64,000 nucleotides of DNA from Melitaea cinxia (lineage: Eukaryota > Arthropoda > Insecta > Lepidoptera > Nymphalidae). The stretch lies in the NCBI RefSeq assembly GCF_905220565.1, contig NC_059415.1:3888001-3952000 (forward strand), written 5' to 3'. The notes beneath the pieces were generated by a model. It made no database searches. It saw nothing but the letters and a program-made list of their open reading frames with translations, and was not told where the DNA came from. Of this stretch, positions 23,701 to 32,113 are shown in pieces (position 1 is the stretch's first letter; each line of letters opens with the position of its first letter). The translations under genes and the position numbers were made by a program.

Positions 23701-25695
23701 CATAGTTTAGAGCACGTCTTCCCATTTAAAGTCATAAAGTGGTTATAGCCCAAGATATCTAATCTTAACCTACTCTATAAAGAAGCAAATTAAACGTTTC
23801 CTGTAACGAAATTAAGGACAAAAGAGTTGGACGTCTGACTTGCCAAAATAGATAGAAATTACTTTGACCTACATTGGAGCAATTTTAATATAAATAAAAT
23901 TATAATAAAATTTTCAAACGCGGGCAAGGTCAGATAGAAGATTAATTTGCTACCGTTGGTAACAATGAAATAATCATAGCATTATATAATTAGGTAATTC
24001 GTTACATAATTAGCTCAATTTAAAGATCCTATTACTTGTATATTTTTCACTATCGCTTTTGTATGACTTGTAATAATTTTCATTTATTTTGATATTATTG
24101 AGTTATAAAGGGGTTATTATGAATAATTTGTGAAATAAATTTATAAAAAATGTATTGAAAAAGTTTGCATCTGAGTGTCTTTAACTTTTATGATTTTTTA
24201 AATATTATTTTTTAACGATAATATGTTCAGTATTGAAATGGAAGTAATAAAAATAATCAAGAAGCTCTATAAGTAAAATAAAGAAGAGATAGGAAGAAGG
24301 AAATTAAGGATAACAGGAAAAGAAATGTAGAGAGAATAAATAAATAAACAAAAGGAAGCCTTTCTAAATCATCGTATTCTTTATATTCTTTATTTATGTA
24401 TTTTATTTATTTACGCTTTCGCACACCAATACAAGGTTTTAACAGTATTACAAATGATTTATAAAAATAGAATTTTTGTCAGTTGAAACAGGCAAATTTT
24501 GGTAAATTTTTCAACTGACCCCGTAGCATTTCTTTCGTTTTTACCGCTCGTCGTATATGTCGTGAACCAAGTATTTATGATCATTATAACACAATCGAAA
24601 GCCTTGCACGCGATACATTCCTAACAAATCTTCCGAATCGACTTCCATGTGTAAAACGTGTGAAAGAATCCAGGCTATGATATGATTAATTTCAATATTA
24701 AAACTTGCACACTGTGCTACAAATTCTTAAAGCATTTCTGTAGCAGATAAATGTTCCATCAGTCCAGAAGTCTACGGTTGACTTACGAATTAGGCTAGTA
24801 ATTTAAGCTCCGGATACACTAGGAAACATTTTGTCCTGCAACATGAAGTGCAATATACGTGACGCTGCAACGTTGTAGTGTCCCGAAACATACTCAGCAA
24901 CATTATACGTGACGCGGGGCATGTTACTTGCTCCTGCCTCGAGAGCGTGTCCCGCGTCATTGTCGCTTTCGAATTCATTAAATTAACTCTGCTTTCTCGG
25001 TGTAGTAAGAAGTTCCGCATCCACCACCGTCTCTTTCTCTTACGTTTCAACACACTCGGTATAATTACTATGTACGCAGCACTAATAGCCACAACTTCTT
25101 CGGGCGACTTTTCTATAAACACTGACTAGTGTGGCCTATAAAATGTTCCGCGACATTTCCTCGGCGACATTTCCTCGGCGACATTTCCTCGGTGACTTCT
25201 ACGTAGTTGTTTAGGAACATGTTCCGCAACATGCTGCTCCATTTGCCCCCTAGTGTAGCCGAGGCTTTAGTCCTACTACGCGATAAAAAAAGGTGTCAGT
25301 AAATTAGTCTTATTCCTCATATATAATTTAGTTAGCAAGTAAGTTGTAGAAACAAGTCTCGTATCACCCATTTATGATCACTGATTTAACCGACAGTTAA
25401 AACTCAAGTAGTGTAAATGTTAGGTCTGTCGTATTCCAGTAACTAAATACTATTCGATTAATTTACTAAAGCGAACTAGCCTTAATTAATAAAAAGCTAC
25501 TCCAAGTTTGACGCATTCCAGCCCATACCATCTACAAATCTACATAAATCCAGGTAAAATGTTTTTAAAATTCTATCTATGGTTCACCAGGTAACTGTTA
25601 GCGGCGTGACCGTCGTCATAACCGAGTACAAGCCGAAGAAGTCAGTTTCAAGCAGTTCCAGCGATGTCGAATCATCGAACGATGCTCGACCCTAA
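11652..25695 (+). CDS. RYBP: RYBP/YAF2 homologue (RING1- and YY1-binding protein), three exons
   Basis: The coding exons are 11652-11787, 21710-21879 and 25591-25695, and they join in phase (1, then 0) to 136 residues. The N-terminal RanBP2-type zinc finger has Cys24, 27, 38 and 41 in WDCSVCTYRNNAEAFKCSMC. It is followed by RKGTSTRKPRINPALVA, a lysine/arginine-rich linker, PRLDNVDRSS, and the C-terminal VTVSGVTVVITEYKPKK segment. That order matches RYBP/YAF2. Family knowledge: RYBP is a nuclear Polycomb protein that binds RING1 through the C-terminal segment and ubiquitinated H2A through the zinc finger in variant PRC1. Vertebrate RYBP is about 228 residues, so this is a compact insect form with a short linker. 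All splice sites are GT-AG and no damage is seen. The introns carry many transposons. Confidence 0.93.
11788..13034. other. RYBP intron 1, first part
   Basis: AT-rich intron sequence with no recognised element. One 62-codon minus frame (12396-12584) has no recognisable content. Confidence 0.5.
13035..13200 (+). mobile_element. tRNA-headed SINE
   Basis: A B-box-like GGTTCGAGTC (13082-13091) follows GTGGTCGCG in a tRNA-like head starting near GTAGCGGTCATAG. The body continues with TGTTTGTCATAGTCTGGGCG, typical of lepidopteran tRNA-derived SINEs. It does not form a complete cloverleaf, so it is not a tRNA gene. Confidence 0.6.
13334..13433. repeat. Compact GC-rich inverted repeat
   Basis: The outer arms AAAAGGACCGACACTA and TAGTGCCGACCTTTT pair imperfectly. 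Inside is the perfect stem CCGAC-TT-GTCGG, with a second CCGA/TCGG pairing around it. It stands out as GC-rich in an AT-rich intron and is probably a very short MITE. Confidence 0.5.
13503..13817 (-). mobile_element. Helitron, CTAGCTGTGCCCGCGACTTCG group (diverged 3' end)
   Basis: On the minus strand it begins TCTATACAAATAAA (13817 downward) and ends near 13503 with the hairpin region CGCGGACGAAGTCG; the CTAG terminus itself is mutated. Contains a (GACA)n run at about 13681-13699. Homologous copies: 38688-38982, 42477-42741 and 60272-60545. Confidence 0.7.
13818..14963. other. RYBP intron 1, AT-rich
   Basis: No gene recognised. A family C terminus remnant (AAAAAAAACCGACTCCACGA) is at about 14030-14050. 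The 63-codon frame at 14364-14555 is AT-biased and unsupported. Confidence 0.4.
14964..15273 (-). mobile_element. Family C repeat, short form
   Basis: Reverse orientation: TAATTGTGTTTGC...ACCGACTGCAATTAC to AAATCGGCTAAAAAG, with the internal GGATCCCATCATCAGATCC block. Compared with the 9490 copy it holds only one of the two internal blocks. Confidence 0.75.
15274..16389. other. RYBP intron 1; RTE-type tail at 15567-15680
   Basis: At about 15567-15680, minus orientation, is a second tail family: CCACTGCTGGGGATAGGCCT and AGGAGAGGGGTTGGAGC. It is the same family as 18280-18360 and 33170-33280. The remainder is AT-rich with nothing recognised. Confidence 0.5.
16390..16633 (+). mobile_element. 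Helitron-like 3' part
   Basis: Ends in CTAG (16630-16633) followed by T, preceded by GAGGACGAAGTTGCGAGCACAG, which resembles the 3' hairpin of the CTAGCTGTGCCCGCGACTTCG group but in the opposite orientation. The 5' border is not determined. Confidence 0.55.
16950..17243 (-). mobile_element. Helitron (CTAGCTGACCC group) inside the LINE 3' UTR
   Basis: Minus strand: starts TCTTATATATAAAAATG at 17243 after A and ends CTAG at 16953-16950 before T. The terminal stem GGCGA...TCGCC precedes CGGGTCAGCTAG. It contains an ATCGGTCCAACCGTTCTCG block typical of insect Helitrons. No coding content. Confidence 0.75.
17293..17793 (-). CDS. C-terminal region of a LINE reverse transcriptase ORF
   Basis: This is 166 residues without the catalytic core. 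Characteristic blocks are KLERLQNLCIRFIFG, KYDHVSDFRNQLKWLP and AVQLWNSLPLTIRKAQSLACFKKYL, which typify the thumb/C-terminal part of Jockey/CR1-group LINE ORF2. The frame extends upstream of the first Met (FNNFLPMPTK), so the ATG is not a true start; the element is 5'-truncated near 17830. The 3' end is an intact stop. Confidence 0.8.
   Translation of the reverse strand: MPTKIALAQSLLLPILDYADICYLDLKEEQLNKLERLQNLCIRFIFGLRKYDHVSDFRNQLKWLPIRFRRNTHILSLLYCILFHPDTPLYLKNRFEFLCDTHERSLRSSSTLTLNTPSHTTSFYSNSFSVKAVQLWNSLPLTIRKAQSLACFKKYLKAHFLSLNNS
17858..17945 (-). mobile_element. Family B repeat fragment
   Basis: It matches the first third of family B in reverse: GCAATGCTTCTGGTGTTGCA and TAAGTTACGGTATCCGCTTA. 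Confidence 0.7.
18213..18365 (+). mobile_element. Composite SINE: tRNA-like head plus RTE-type tail
   Basis: An A-box-like TGGTATAATGG (18220-18230) heads the element. The body and tail (CGTGGTGGATTAAACTCC, ACATGGGG, CCTGTGCCCAGCTGTGG) match the second tail family at 33165-33285. The same head occurs at 60553. Confidence 0.6.
18366..19654. other. RYBP intron 1; old repeat at 19220-19400
   Basis: About 19220-19400 resembles a dispersed lepidopteran 3' end (TTCTCTGCAAAGTCTACATT, GGTGGTAGCTT), with a related fragment at 32460-32600. The rest is AT-rich with nothing recognised. Confidence 0.4.
19655..19877 (+). repeat. Polypurine (GA)n-rich tract, about 220 bases
   Basis: Almost exclusively A and G on the + strand, built of (GA)n, GGGAGAGAGG and AGGAAGAG units and ending in a G-run (about 19865-19873). 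Long frames on both strands here (Glu/Arg/Gly and Leu/Ser/Pro repeats) are by-products of the repeat and not genes. Lies in RYBP intron 1. Confidence 0.95.
19878..20960. other. RYBP intron 1, AT-rich
   Basis: No gene or clear repeat recognised. Confidence 0.4.
20961..21250 (+). other. GC-rich patch in RYBP intron 1, possible alternative first exon
   Basis: About 21035-21125 is unusually rich in G and CpG for this intron (GAGAGGCGCGGAGAGG, GGCCCGAGGCGTGCGGG). An ATGGAGATA followed by a GTGAGC donor-like sequence lies at about 21110-21125. An open frame of 66 codons covers 20978-21178 without recognisable motifs. It could be an alternative promoter or first exon, or a repeat remnant. Confidence 0.25.
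21710..21879 (+). CDS. RYBP: RYBP coding exon 2 (basic linker)
   Basis: The acceptor TTTTTATCCAG precedes GAACATCAACTCGC, completing codon 46 (Gly), and codons 47-102 follow. It encodes TSTRKPRIN, an alanine-rich stretch, a basic segment (KRPRSANSFKKKQRPPR) and LDNVDRSSAQTRE. The donor is GAGAG|GTATGA on a codon boundary. GC content is clearly higher than in the flanking intron. Confidence 0.92.
21919..22178 (-). mobile_element. Family B repeat, near full length
   Basis: Reverse orientation from CTGAGGTAGGACACAGCAGG to GTTTGCCGACCTAG. It begins only about 40 bases after the RYBP exon 2 splice donor. No ORF is supported. Confidence 0.8.
22310..22607. mobile_element. MITE with CCATAAATTACG ends and a polyC run
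   Basis: Inverted ends TCCATAAATTACG (22316-22328) and CGTAATTTATGGA (22588-22600). A run of about 11 C lies at 22563-22573. Same type of element as 59426-59851 and probably 10183-10540. Confidence 0.7.
22757..22995 (+). mobile_element. tRNA-headed SINE
   Basis: The B box GGTTCGATTCC (22812-22822) lies in a tRNA-like head (GTTTGCAGTGCCCAGTTGC). The body contains GAGTCTGGGTGCA and ends in AT-rich sequence. This is a common lepidopteran SINE type. Confidence 0.7.
22996..24805. other. RYBP intron 2, AT-rich
   Basis: No element is recognised with confidence. Coding-like texture is absent. Confidence 0.4.
24806..25266 (-). mobile_element. PIF/Harbinger-derived element with transposase N-terminal fragment
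   Basis: The ends AGCTCCGGATACACTAGG (24806) and its imperfect inverse CCTAGTGTAGCCGAGGCT (to 25266) are flanked by TTA on both sides (24803-24805, 25267-25269), fitting the TWA target of PIF/Harbinger. A minus frame (25122-24790) contains KRKRRWWMRNFLLHRE, like the RRWWVRP-type N-terminus of HARBI1-like transposases. The catalytic DDE part is missing, so it is non-autonomous. It lies in RYBP intron 2, about 320 bases before exon 3. Confidence 0.7.
25591..25695 (+). CDS. RYBP: RYBP coding exon 3 (RING1-binding segment and stop)
   Basis: The acceptor GGTTCACCAG is followed by GTA ACT GTT in phase 0. The exon encodes the hydrophobic VTVSGVTVVITEYKPKK strand pair, known in RYBP to contact the RING1 C-terminal domain. 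A serine run (SVSSSSSDVESSNDARP) and TAA at 25693-25695 follow. Confidence 0.92.
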   Translation, partial: VTVSGVTVVITEYKPKKSVSSSSSDVESSNDARP

Positions 25696-27417
25696 CTGAT
25701 TAATGACCTATTTATACCTTTTTATGAAATTAGTATTACTTTTCGTTATTTAATGGAATTAGTATTCGAAAATGTATTATCCGTTGAGAATATATTTCTA
25801 TTAAGCGAGAAATTATAACGTAAAATTGTATTCGAAATTTCAAATTTTTTATAGTATTAACCGGAATATTTTAAATGGTGAAATAGGTCATACAAATCAC
25901 TGTACTTCATCCTATTTCAAAACTATTATTTTAGTTGTGAATGTTGTATATTCTTAGTCTTAGTCGTAACAATTTCGGTTAGTAGTATTTATTTTTTATG
26001 TATGAATTTAAGTATGGAATGAAGACTTGCTGCCATGTAAGGAATCGCTTTGAAAATAATTTATTAATGCGTATTTATTGAAATTTCGTATTCTTCTGAA
26101 CTATATAACTTCGAGGTGTCTATGGCTTCTTTTAATTTAAACATTAGAAGAAGTTAAACGTATACATTTGATCTTAGGTTTTAGGACTGTATAATTTTTC
26201 GGTCCTCTATTGTAAATACGAGACCAGCGGGGCACTGCCGACATGTTTCGAATGTAAATAGAAATGTTTAAAGGGATTTTATAGAATTAAATTAATATTT
26301 TTACCTGCCTAATGCGCTAGATAACCTTCTTAAAGAAAGTATTAAAATTGTAACTATGAAATTCCGATGAAATAAGTCAGTAAAAAGTTTTATTATGTAG
26401 TGCCTTTTATAGATAAAAATTTGATTTGATAAACGCACAAAAACTTCTAAGGACAATACATTTGAATATTAAGAAGGACCACGTGTGTTTAAAAAAAATA
26501 TATATGATTTGCATCTGACGTTGGTAAACGGACTCCAAGAAAAATAGAAAAATAAATATTAATAGATTATCTTTTATTACGTGATTTATTGTTATTTACT
26601 GAATACATGGATTGAAGAAATACAGTGCAGTGTAATATATTTTTTATGTGAGAAAAGGAAAAGATAAGATTATAGACTCTTTGGTGGTTAATAAATGAAC
26701 TTTGGTAAATAAATGTATCCCATAAAAACCTGGATGCATAAAGTCTACAGTCTCCAAAGCAGTTGAAAAAAGTGTCAGGTCAATTGTACCATTTGTGTTA
26801 CCGTTACAACAATAAATAATCACAACAATATTGGTGTTATCATTAACATTAAATGTCATATTTTATGAGTGTGTTATTTGTGTTAGGATAAAGCAGTGTT
26901 GATAGCCAAAACTAGGTAATGTTGTGTTCGAGATGTTCAATAAGTATTTATTTTAGCTTTAAGTTTTTATAAGTATTAGTTTGACGATATCACAGTTTTT
27001 TTAATCATTACAATTGGGTTTAAGAAAAGGGATATATGAATACCCTAAAAATTAGGATTAACGGATTTTCATAAAATCCTTTTTCAAAATATTAGGTAAT
27101 CGTTTTTTGACATTAAAATATCGCTATTTTGTCGTGTGGTTTTCGCGTTTTTTGATTTTTAAATCGCTAGATGTCATCAGTGAAATAAACGTTTTCATAA
27201 TAATATATTTTGCGGATATGGTGCGGTATTTTTGTACGGTTTCATATTTATGCAATGTAGTTTTTATTTGTTAGTGATTATGATAAAACGATGCTAATTT
27301 AAATCTTGATAAAGACACACACTGGCATAAATTTGCACTAAGATTAATTTAAACAACCGTAAATGTTGAAGTGTTTAGAGTACTTGAGAGATTTGAAAAA
27401 ATAGGTATTTGAATAAA
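25696..27417. other. RYBP 3' UTR, then intergenic DNA
   Basis: A poly(A) signal candidate AATAAA lies at 26551-26556, followed by T/GT-rich sequence; an alternative is ATTAAA at 26286-26291. The real cleavage site is not visible. Nothing else is recognised. The 71-codon minus frame at 26644-26859 is unsupported. Confidence 0.35.
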
Positions 27418-27496
27418 ATGTTCCTGTCTCGATGTATGCCGCCGCCGCGCCCCGAGCCAAGAAAGGGACCACTGCAGCTCAGACCTGACCCTAGAG
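27418..27496 (+). CDS. Candidate first coding exon, product unknown
   Basis: ATG in an AAAATG context opens 26 codons (MFLSRCMPPPRPEPRKGPLQ and on) ending AGAG|GTAGAT, a plausible splice donor. The segment is strikingly GC-rich against its AT-rich surroundings, and the proline/arginine composition is not repeat-like. Without splicing the frame stops two codons later. I recognise no family and found no downstream exon on the + strand in the window. It could be the start of a gene running off the right edge through large introns. Confidence 0.35.
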
Positions 27497-28350
27497 GTAG
27501 ATAATTATTGACCAAAACACCATTTTGTAGTAGACTATTTTCTTCCCAAAACATGCCAATTTTTTATTTCTATTTTTTTATATAACTAAAAAAACCTTCA
27601 GCTATGTCCCTATGTTCTCGGTTTTTTGTAAATATGTGTAAATTTTTTTTAATGAGTGTTTGAAAATGTATAAAAAATTAGGCGATATTTCTAGTTTTCG
27701 ACGACATCTACTCCCTATGATAGTATATGAAAAAACCAAGACATAGGGGCATGGTCGTGGCAGTTATATTTTGTATGTTACAAATAATTTGATCTAGTGT
27801 CCATGGAGGAAACAGTCGACTACGTTTTTATGAAGAGAGACTGTATCCATTCGTCTTAGTAATCTTAGGTATTTTATTAAGCTATGCCATATTTATAACG
27901 ACAATTAAGGTGATTTTTTTTACGAAACATTTTTTTAACAATTTTCACATTAATTTCTCTAAAAATGTTAGCCTCGCGTTTTAACATAGTCACTAACAAA
28001 TATACAAAATAGTAGAATAGTTAAACGACACCAATTTTTATAAGAATAAATGAGCGTTTTCTAATTATAGCAATTAGTACTAATTTGTAGAAGACGTATT
28101 TATATTCGTAAATCCTAAAATTATATTGTGTGGTAATTAATACCTTGAAGTTAGATGGGAATAGCAAAAATGAGATTTTAGACGCTACAAGGGTCGATTA
28201 AGATATGGGTCCATTGGGGTATTGTTGTTACTTGGGACGATTTGGTATTAAACTCTATGTGGCTATTTGGTAAATATGATACAGGAGAAGATTCTTAAGG
28301 ATCTAGGTCCAGTAGGGTATTATTGTAACCTTGGGGGATTTTTTTTCCTC
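27497..28350. other. AT-rich DNA, nothing recognised
   Basis: It would be intron if the 27418-27496 exon is real. It has no repeat or coding signal. Confidence 0.35.
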
Positions 28351-28381
28351 ATTTATAGAAGAGAAAGTCTCTTCTATAAAT
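28351..28381. repeat. Perfect 14-base hairpin
   Basis: ATTTATAGAAGAGA (28351-28364), loop AAG, TCTCTTCTATAAAT (28368-28381). No T-run follows on either strand to suggest a pol III terminator. Confidence 0.8.
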
Positions 28382-28559
28382 AATAGGTCGCTTAGCGAAT
28401 ATGTCAGCCCCATTGTTCTGCACAACAAAATCACAGTACTCTTAATCTAATTAATTTTGAAAACATATACTACATTTTGATCGCTAGTTTTGACGTAGGA
28501 TTAGTAAAAATATAATTGCAAATTCCCATAAATCTAAAATTAATACCCATTTTTTTTCC

Positions 28560-30200
28560 AAATATCTGGGTTCAGCTCCGACCCGAGCACACTCCACAAG
28601 CGTTATACATCTTCTCGCGTGTTACATACTGAACAATTAGGAGACTTAACAAATTTCACCATGAACCCGAATGCCTTCAGTGGAGTGGACCCGGATCGAA
28701 GTCTTAAACTAGTAACCAACATTTGTCGACTTAAGTTTGCATTATAAAACCAGGGTATCTTAGGCGGTTCGTTTTGAATTGTCTTGTACCATATACCTTT
28801 TTCAACCGATCTTTTGTTAAAATCTCTCTCTCTCTCTCTCTTTCCAGTTGTCTAAGCACTTAATTTCTTTTAAAAAAAATCGGTAAAAAAGGTACATAGT
28901 TCACATACAATCCCAATTCAAGGCATCTACAATCCCAATTTTTGCACCCATATCTGCATCGTTATTACCAATCAAATTTACATGTGATGGGATCCACTGA
29001 AATTTAACATCCTTACCATACTTTTTTAAATGTTTCCAAAATGCAATAAGCTACAGGCAGCTTTCGTTTACCCGTGGTTCACCGAGCTATATGTTGTACT
29101 TGTAGGGCACTTTTAGAATCACTAACGGCCGAACCCAATATTCAATCTATCTCTGGTTATGTCCTACTAGAGACAGAAATATCTATCTATCATTCATTTT
29201 ACTGACCCAATAAACTTGTCGACGATAGGCAATCTTATCCTTCAAAGCTGTCTATCGACGAGAGGGAGGATAGCTTACCAGAGATAACAGTTCGTATGAA
29301 AATGACAGTGTAAGCGTCCCAATAATAATAGAGTTCTATCTGTCAGTAACGTTGGTTATCTTTAGTAACAACAATATCCAATCTATAGTTTTCGGGGGAT
29401 AACTAAGATTTATTAATTGAAAAAGTATTTTCTTTGTTTAAAATAAAATTAATTTCGAGTGAAAAATAATGGCAGACTCAAGTTCAAGTAGCAGTTCAAG
29501 TGATATTGCACTTTTGCAACAATTAATTGAATAAAAATAATAAGTTTCTTGTGAAATAATACTTACTGTACTCATCTTGTGAATAAAACAAACAATTTGG
29601 TGAATGATTGTACCTATAATTTGCAATGATTTGTATAATTTCATTTGAATTTTGATTTGTAAAAAAATTATACAAATTCAAACGAAATGACGATTCAATA
29701 AAGCGTAATGGCGTCGTAGCGTCTTTTCGTGTCGTGTTAAAACGTTCCGTTACTAGATTTACCATGGATTCCATATTAAAATATTATCATTTATTATAAA
29801 TTAAAAAGTCTGTGTAAAAATTAATTTGTCCATATTTTTATAAAACAAGATTACTTTAATATGAATAAAATTTGTATGACAAATTTAAATACTACAAAAC
29901 ATCTGTGTAACATAACTGAGGCCGTCTGTGACGCTGTGTATACTGGAATGTAAGGAAGAGCTCGGGTATAACGGTCTATCTACAGCTAACTGGAGATAGT
30001 AGTCCCCTATGCGAATTATTGGGACAACTACAAAGGATAGATAGTTAGTTATTAGCAGTCGATGATAACTACCTATCTCTATCTTTAGATTGAATATTGG
30101 GTTCGGCCGTAAGTATAACAAATTTATTACCTTCAATGTTGCTATTTAGTTTAAATTTTGCAGTTATATTAGCTTGTGAATTTGGAGCAGTTTGGTAACA
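28560..30200 (-). mobile_element. Degraded LINE with RNase H domain, split by a Harbinger element
   Basis: Minus strand: near 30170-30113 the frame reads NSNIEGNKFVIL. It resumes at 29122 as SDSKSAL and runs to the diagnostic QWIPSHVNLIGNNDADMGAK (about 29020-28950). A Cys motif (CSVCNTRED, about 28640) follows, with stops. SDSKSAL and W-x-PSH-x-x-x-x-GN-x-x-AD are RNase H signatures of I-group non-LTR retrotransposons. A (TC)n run sits at 28824-28841. The element is dead. Confidence 0.7.
29126..30109. mobile_element. PIF/Harbinger element, perfect 24-base inverted ends, TAA target
   Basis: The ends CGGCCGAACCCAATATTC.. (29126-29149) and their exact inverse (30086-30109) match for 24 bases, with TAA on both flanks (29123-29125, 30110-30112). 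The interior has a short + frame MADSSSSSSSSDIALLQQLI (29469) and a minus frame of 83 codons (29774-29523) starting MESMVNLVTERF. No full transposase remains. Removing it and one TAA copy restores the reading frame of the surrounding RNase H LINE. Confidence 0.85.
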
Positions 30201-31587
30201 TTCTAAATTCTTGGGGCCATTTGGTAAATTTTAAAAGTTTTTCCTTACAGGGAAAATATTAGTCATCGTTTCCAATTCCTTTATAATTGGGACAATTTAG
30301 AAAAATTCATAATCTTTGGCAGTGGAAAAAAGTAAAATCTTAGTTTTTTCATACCTATAATTGGGTTTTTTAAGCAAGTTATGTTTTACAGCGATTTGTT
30401 GCTGCAGCATATTTGCCGGCAATATTGCAAACAATACCAGCTAGACCATGTACTTTGCTTACAGTCTCGGCCACATTAGTTTGACAGGTTGACGGACGAT
30501 CTCTGAGCGATTGATTCTAGTGCGGACATTGCAACATATGTCCCAGCCGTTTTGTATTTGCCGGCCAATAGTTCAGCCACAATTTGCAGTAAAACATATT
30601 TTAGAAGCCCCTTTACTGGTATAATATATAGTATAAGTATATTAACTTCAAGGTGTTATTGTATATAATGTCAACATAAACACAAAAATTTTATATAGTA
30701 CACGCATAATGGTAAGTACATACATTTACAAATTTTTGTTCGCGTGTGTGAAGATCAGTGACTATGTTGACAAGTGTGTGAGGGGCCTTAGGTAAAATAG
30801 TTATAAATTATTTGAACTATTAAATTTACCTATATGTCTACTTTCTTTCAATTAGACTGATTTTTTTAAAATTAACTTACTGGAAACTTTCAGTTACATG
30901 TTTTAGTACGGTAGATATGTATTACACTTGATATTTTTTTTATTTAAAATTATTATTTAGGCAAAAATATAAATTAATTTGGTATATTTAATTTGTGTTT
31001 TTTCGGTAATAAACGTTGTACTTCAGCTGAGTGTTATTGATATGTAAATATAGCACTAAATGTTAATTATTTTTAAGATTAATATCGATGTAATGTATTG
31101 TATATAAAGAATGTGGAAACTGATTTTTGTGTTTTTATTTACCCTCAGCACCAACATGACATAAATAAAATATAGATGGTTAACAATATACGAGTATATA
31201 GTTAATTCTTATATTGAGCTGTAAATACGGGGTAAAGATAATAATTGACTTTTGAACGGTATGAAGTAGTAGTAACAGCACCACCTTGTGGATTACATTG
31301 TGATATTTTTTCAGGAAGCTTAAAAGTATACAAAAATATCCTTAAAAACTAGTTCAGGGGCTTAGAAAGGGTTCGGTGTTCTCACAACTATGATCTTGGA
31401 GGTCTAAATAAAATCGGTCTTGATACATCGTCATAGAAGTGGTGTTTAGTTTATTCCCTACTCTATAAACTATTGTTGTAAATTTGTAATAAAGTAGTTT
31501 AGTATATTTTTTTAACATCGTTTGAAAGGGTTCATTACTTTAATAAAATCCACAACGAAAATATAAATTTGCCTGGTTGAACTTCAT
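30201..31587. other. AT-rich DNA, nothing recognised
   Basis: 30390-30560 has higher GC and a coding-like texture but stops in every frame I read; it may be a transposon relic. No gene is supported. Confidence 0.35.
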
Positions 31588-31599
31588 ATAATGTAACAG

Positions 31600-31676
31600 T
31601 TCACGCCTTTTTGGCACGAACTTGTGGGAGGCATTTGTCCAGCAGTGGACTGTATCAGGCTGAAGTGATGATGATG
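31600..31676 (+). mobile_element. Minimal family A retroposon tail (77 bases) with 12-base TSD
   Basis: Only the 3' tail is present (GAACTTGTGGGAGGC, CCAGCAGTGGACTGTATCAG, GATGATGATG). It is flanked by the exact duplication ATAATGTAACAG at 31588-31599 and 31677-31688. The duplication shows it inserted as this short piece and is not a deletion remnant. Confidence 0.9.
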
Positions 31677-31783
31677 ATAATGTAACAGATTAGTAACTGG
31701 TAAAGTTAACCGCAAAAGGTTAAAGGGTTAAACCACATAAGTCGGTTAGTTGTAACATAAAATAAATGGAGAAATTTAGATTT

Positions 31784-32076
31784 AATAATTTTGTTTGCTC
31801 GCAAACGAAAAAAAAACCGACTTCAATTACATCGACAAGTAATACAACGTAAGTAGACGAAAAAAATTAAGAAACGCACTAGTCGTCACTCGATTTCTCT
31901 AGGATTCCATCATTAGATCCTGGTTTCCTTATCATGATATCACACCAAGTGTAAGTCTCCTTTCCAACAAAAAAAGAATTATCAAAATCGGTTCATAAAC
32001 AATGAAGTTATCCCCGAACATACATTATATATATACGGTCGAATTGAGTAACCTCCTCCTTTTTTGAAGTCGGTTA
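31784..32076 (-). mobile_element. Family C repeat, short form
   Basis: Reverse orientation, TTTGCTCGCAAACGAAAAAA-AAACCGACTTC to GAAGTCGGTTAAAAAA. Single internal block. Confidence 0.8.
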
Positions 32077-32113
32077 AAAAATAAGACAACTACCCACAAT
32101 GCATCTAAATATA

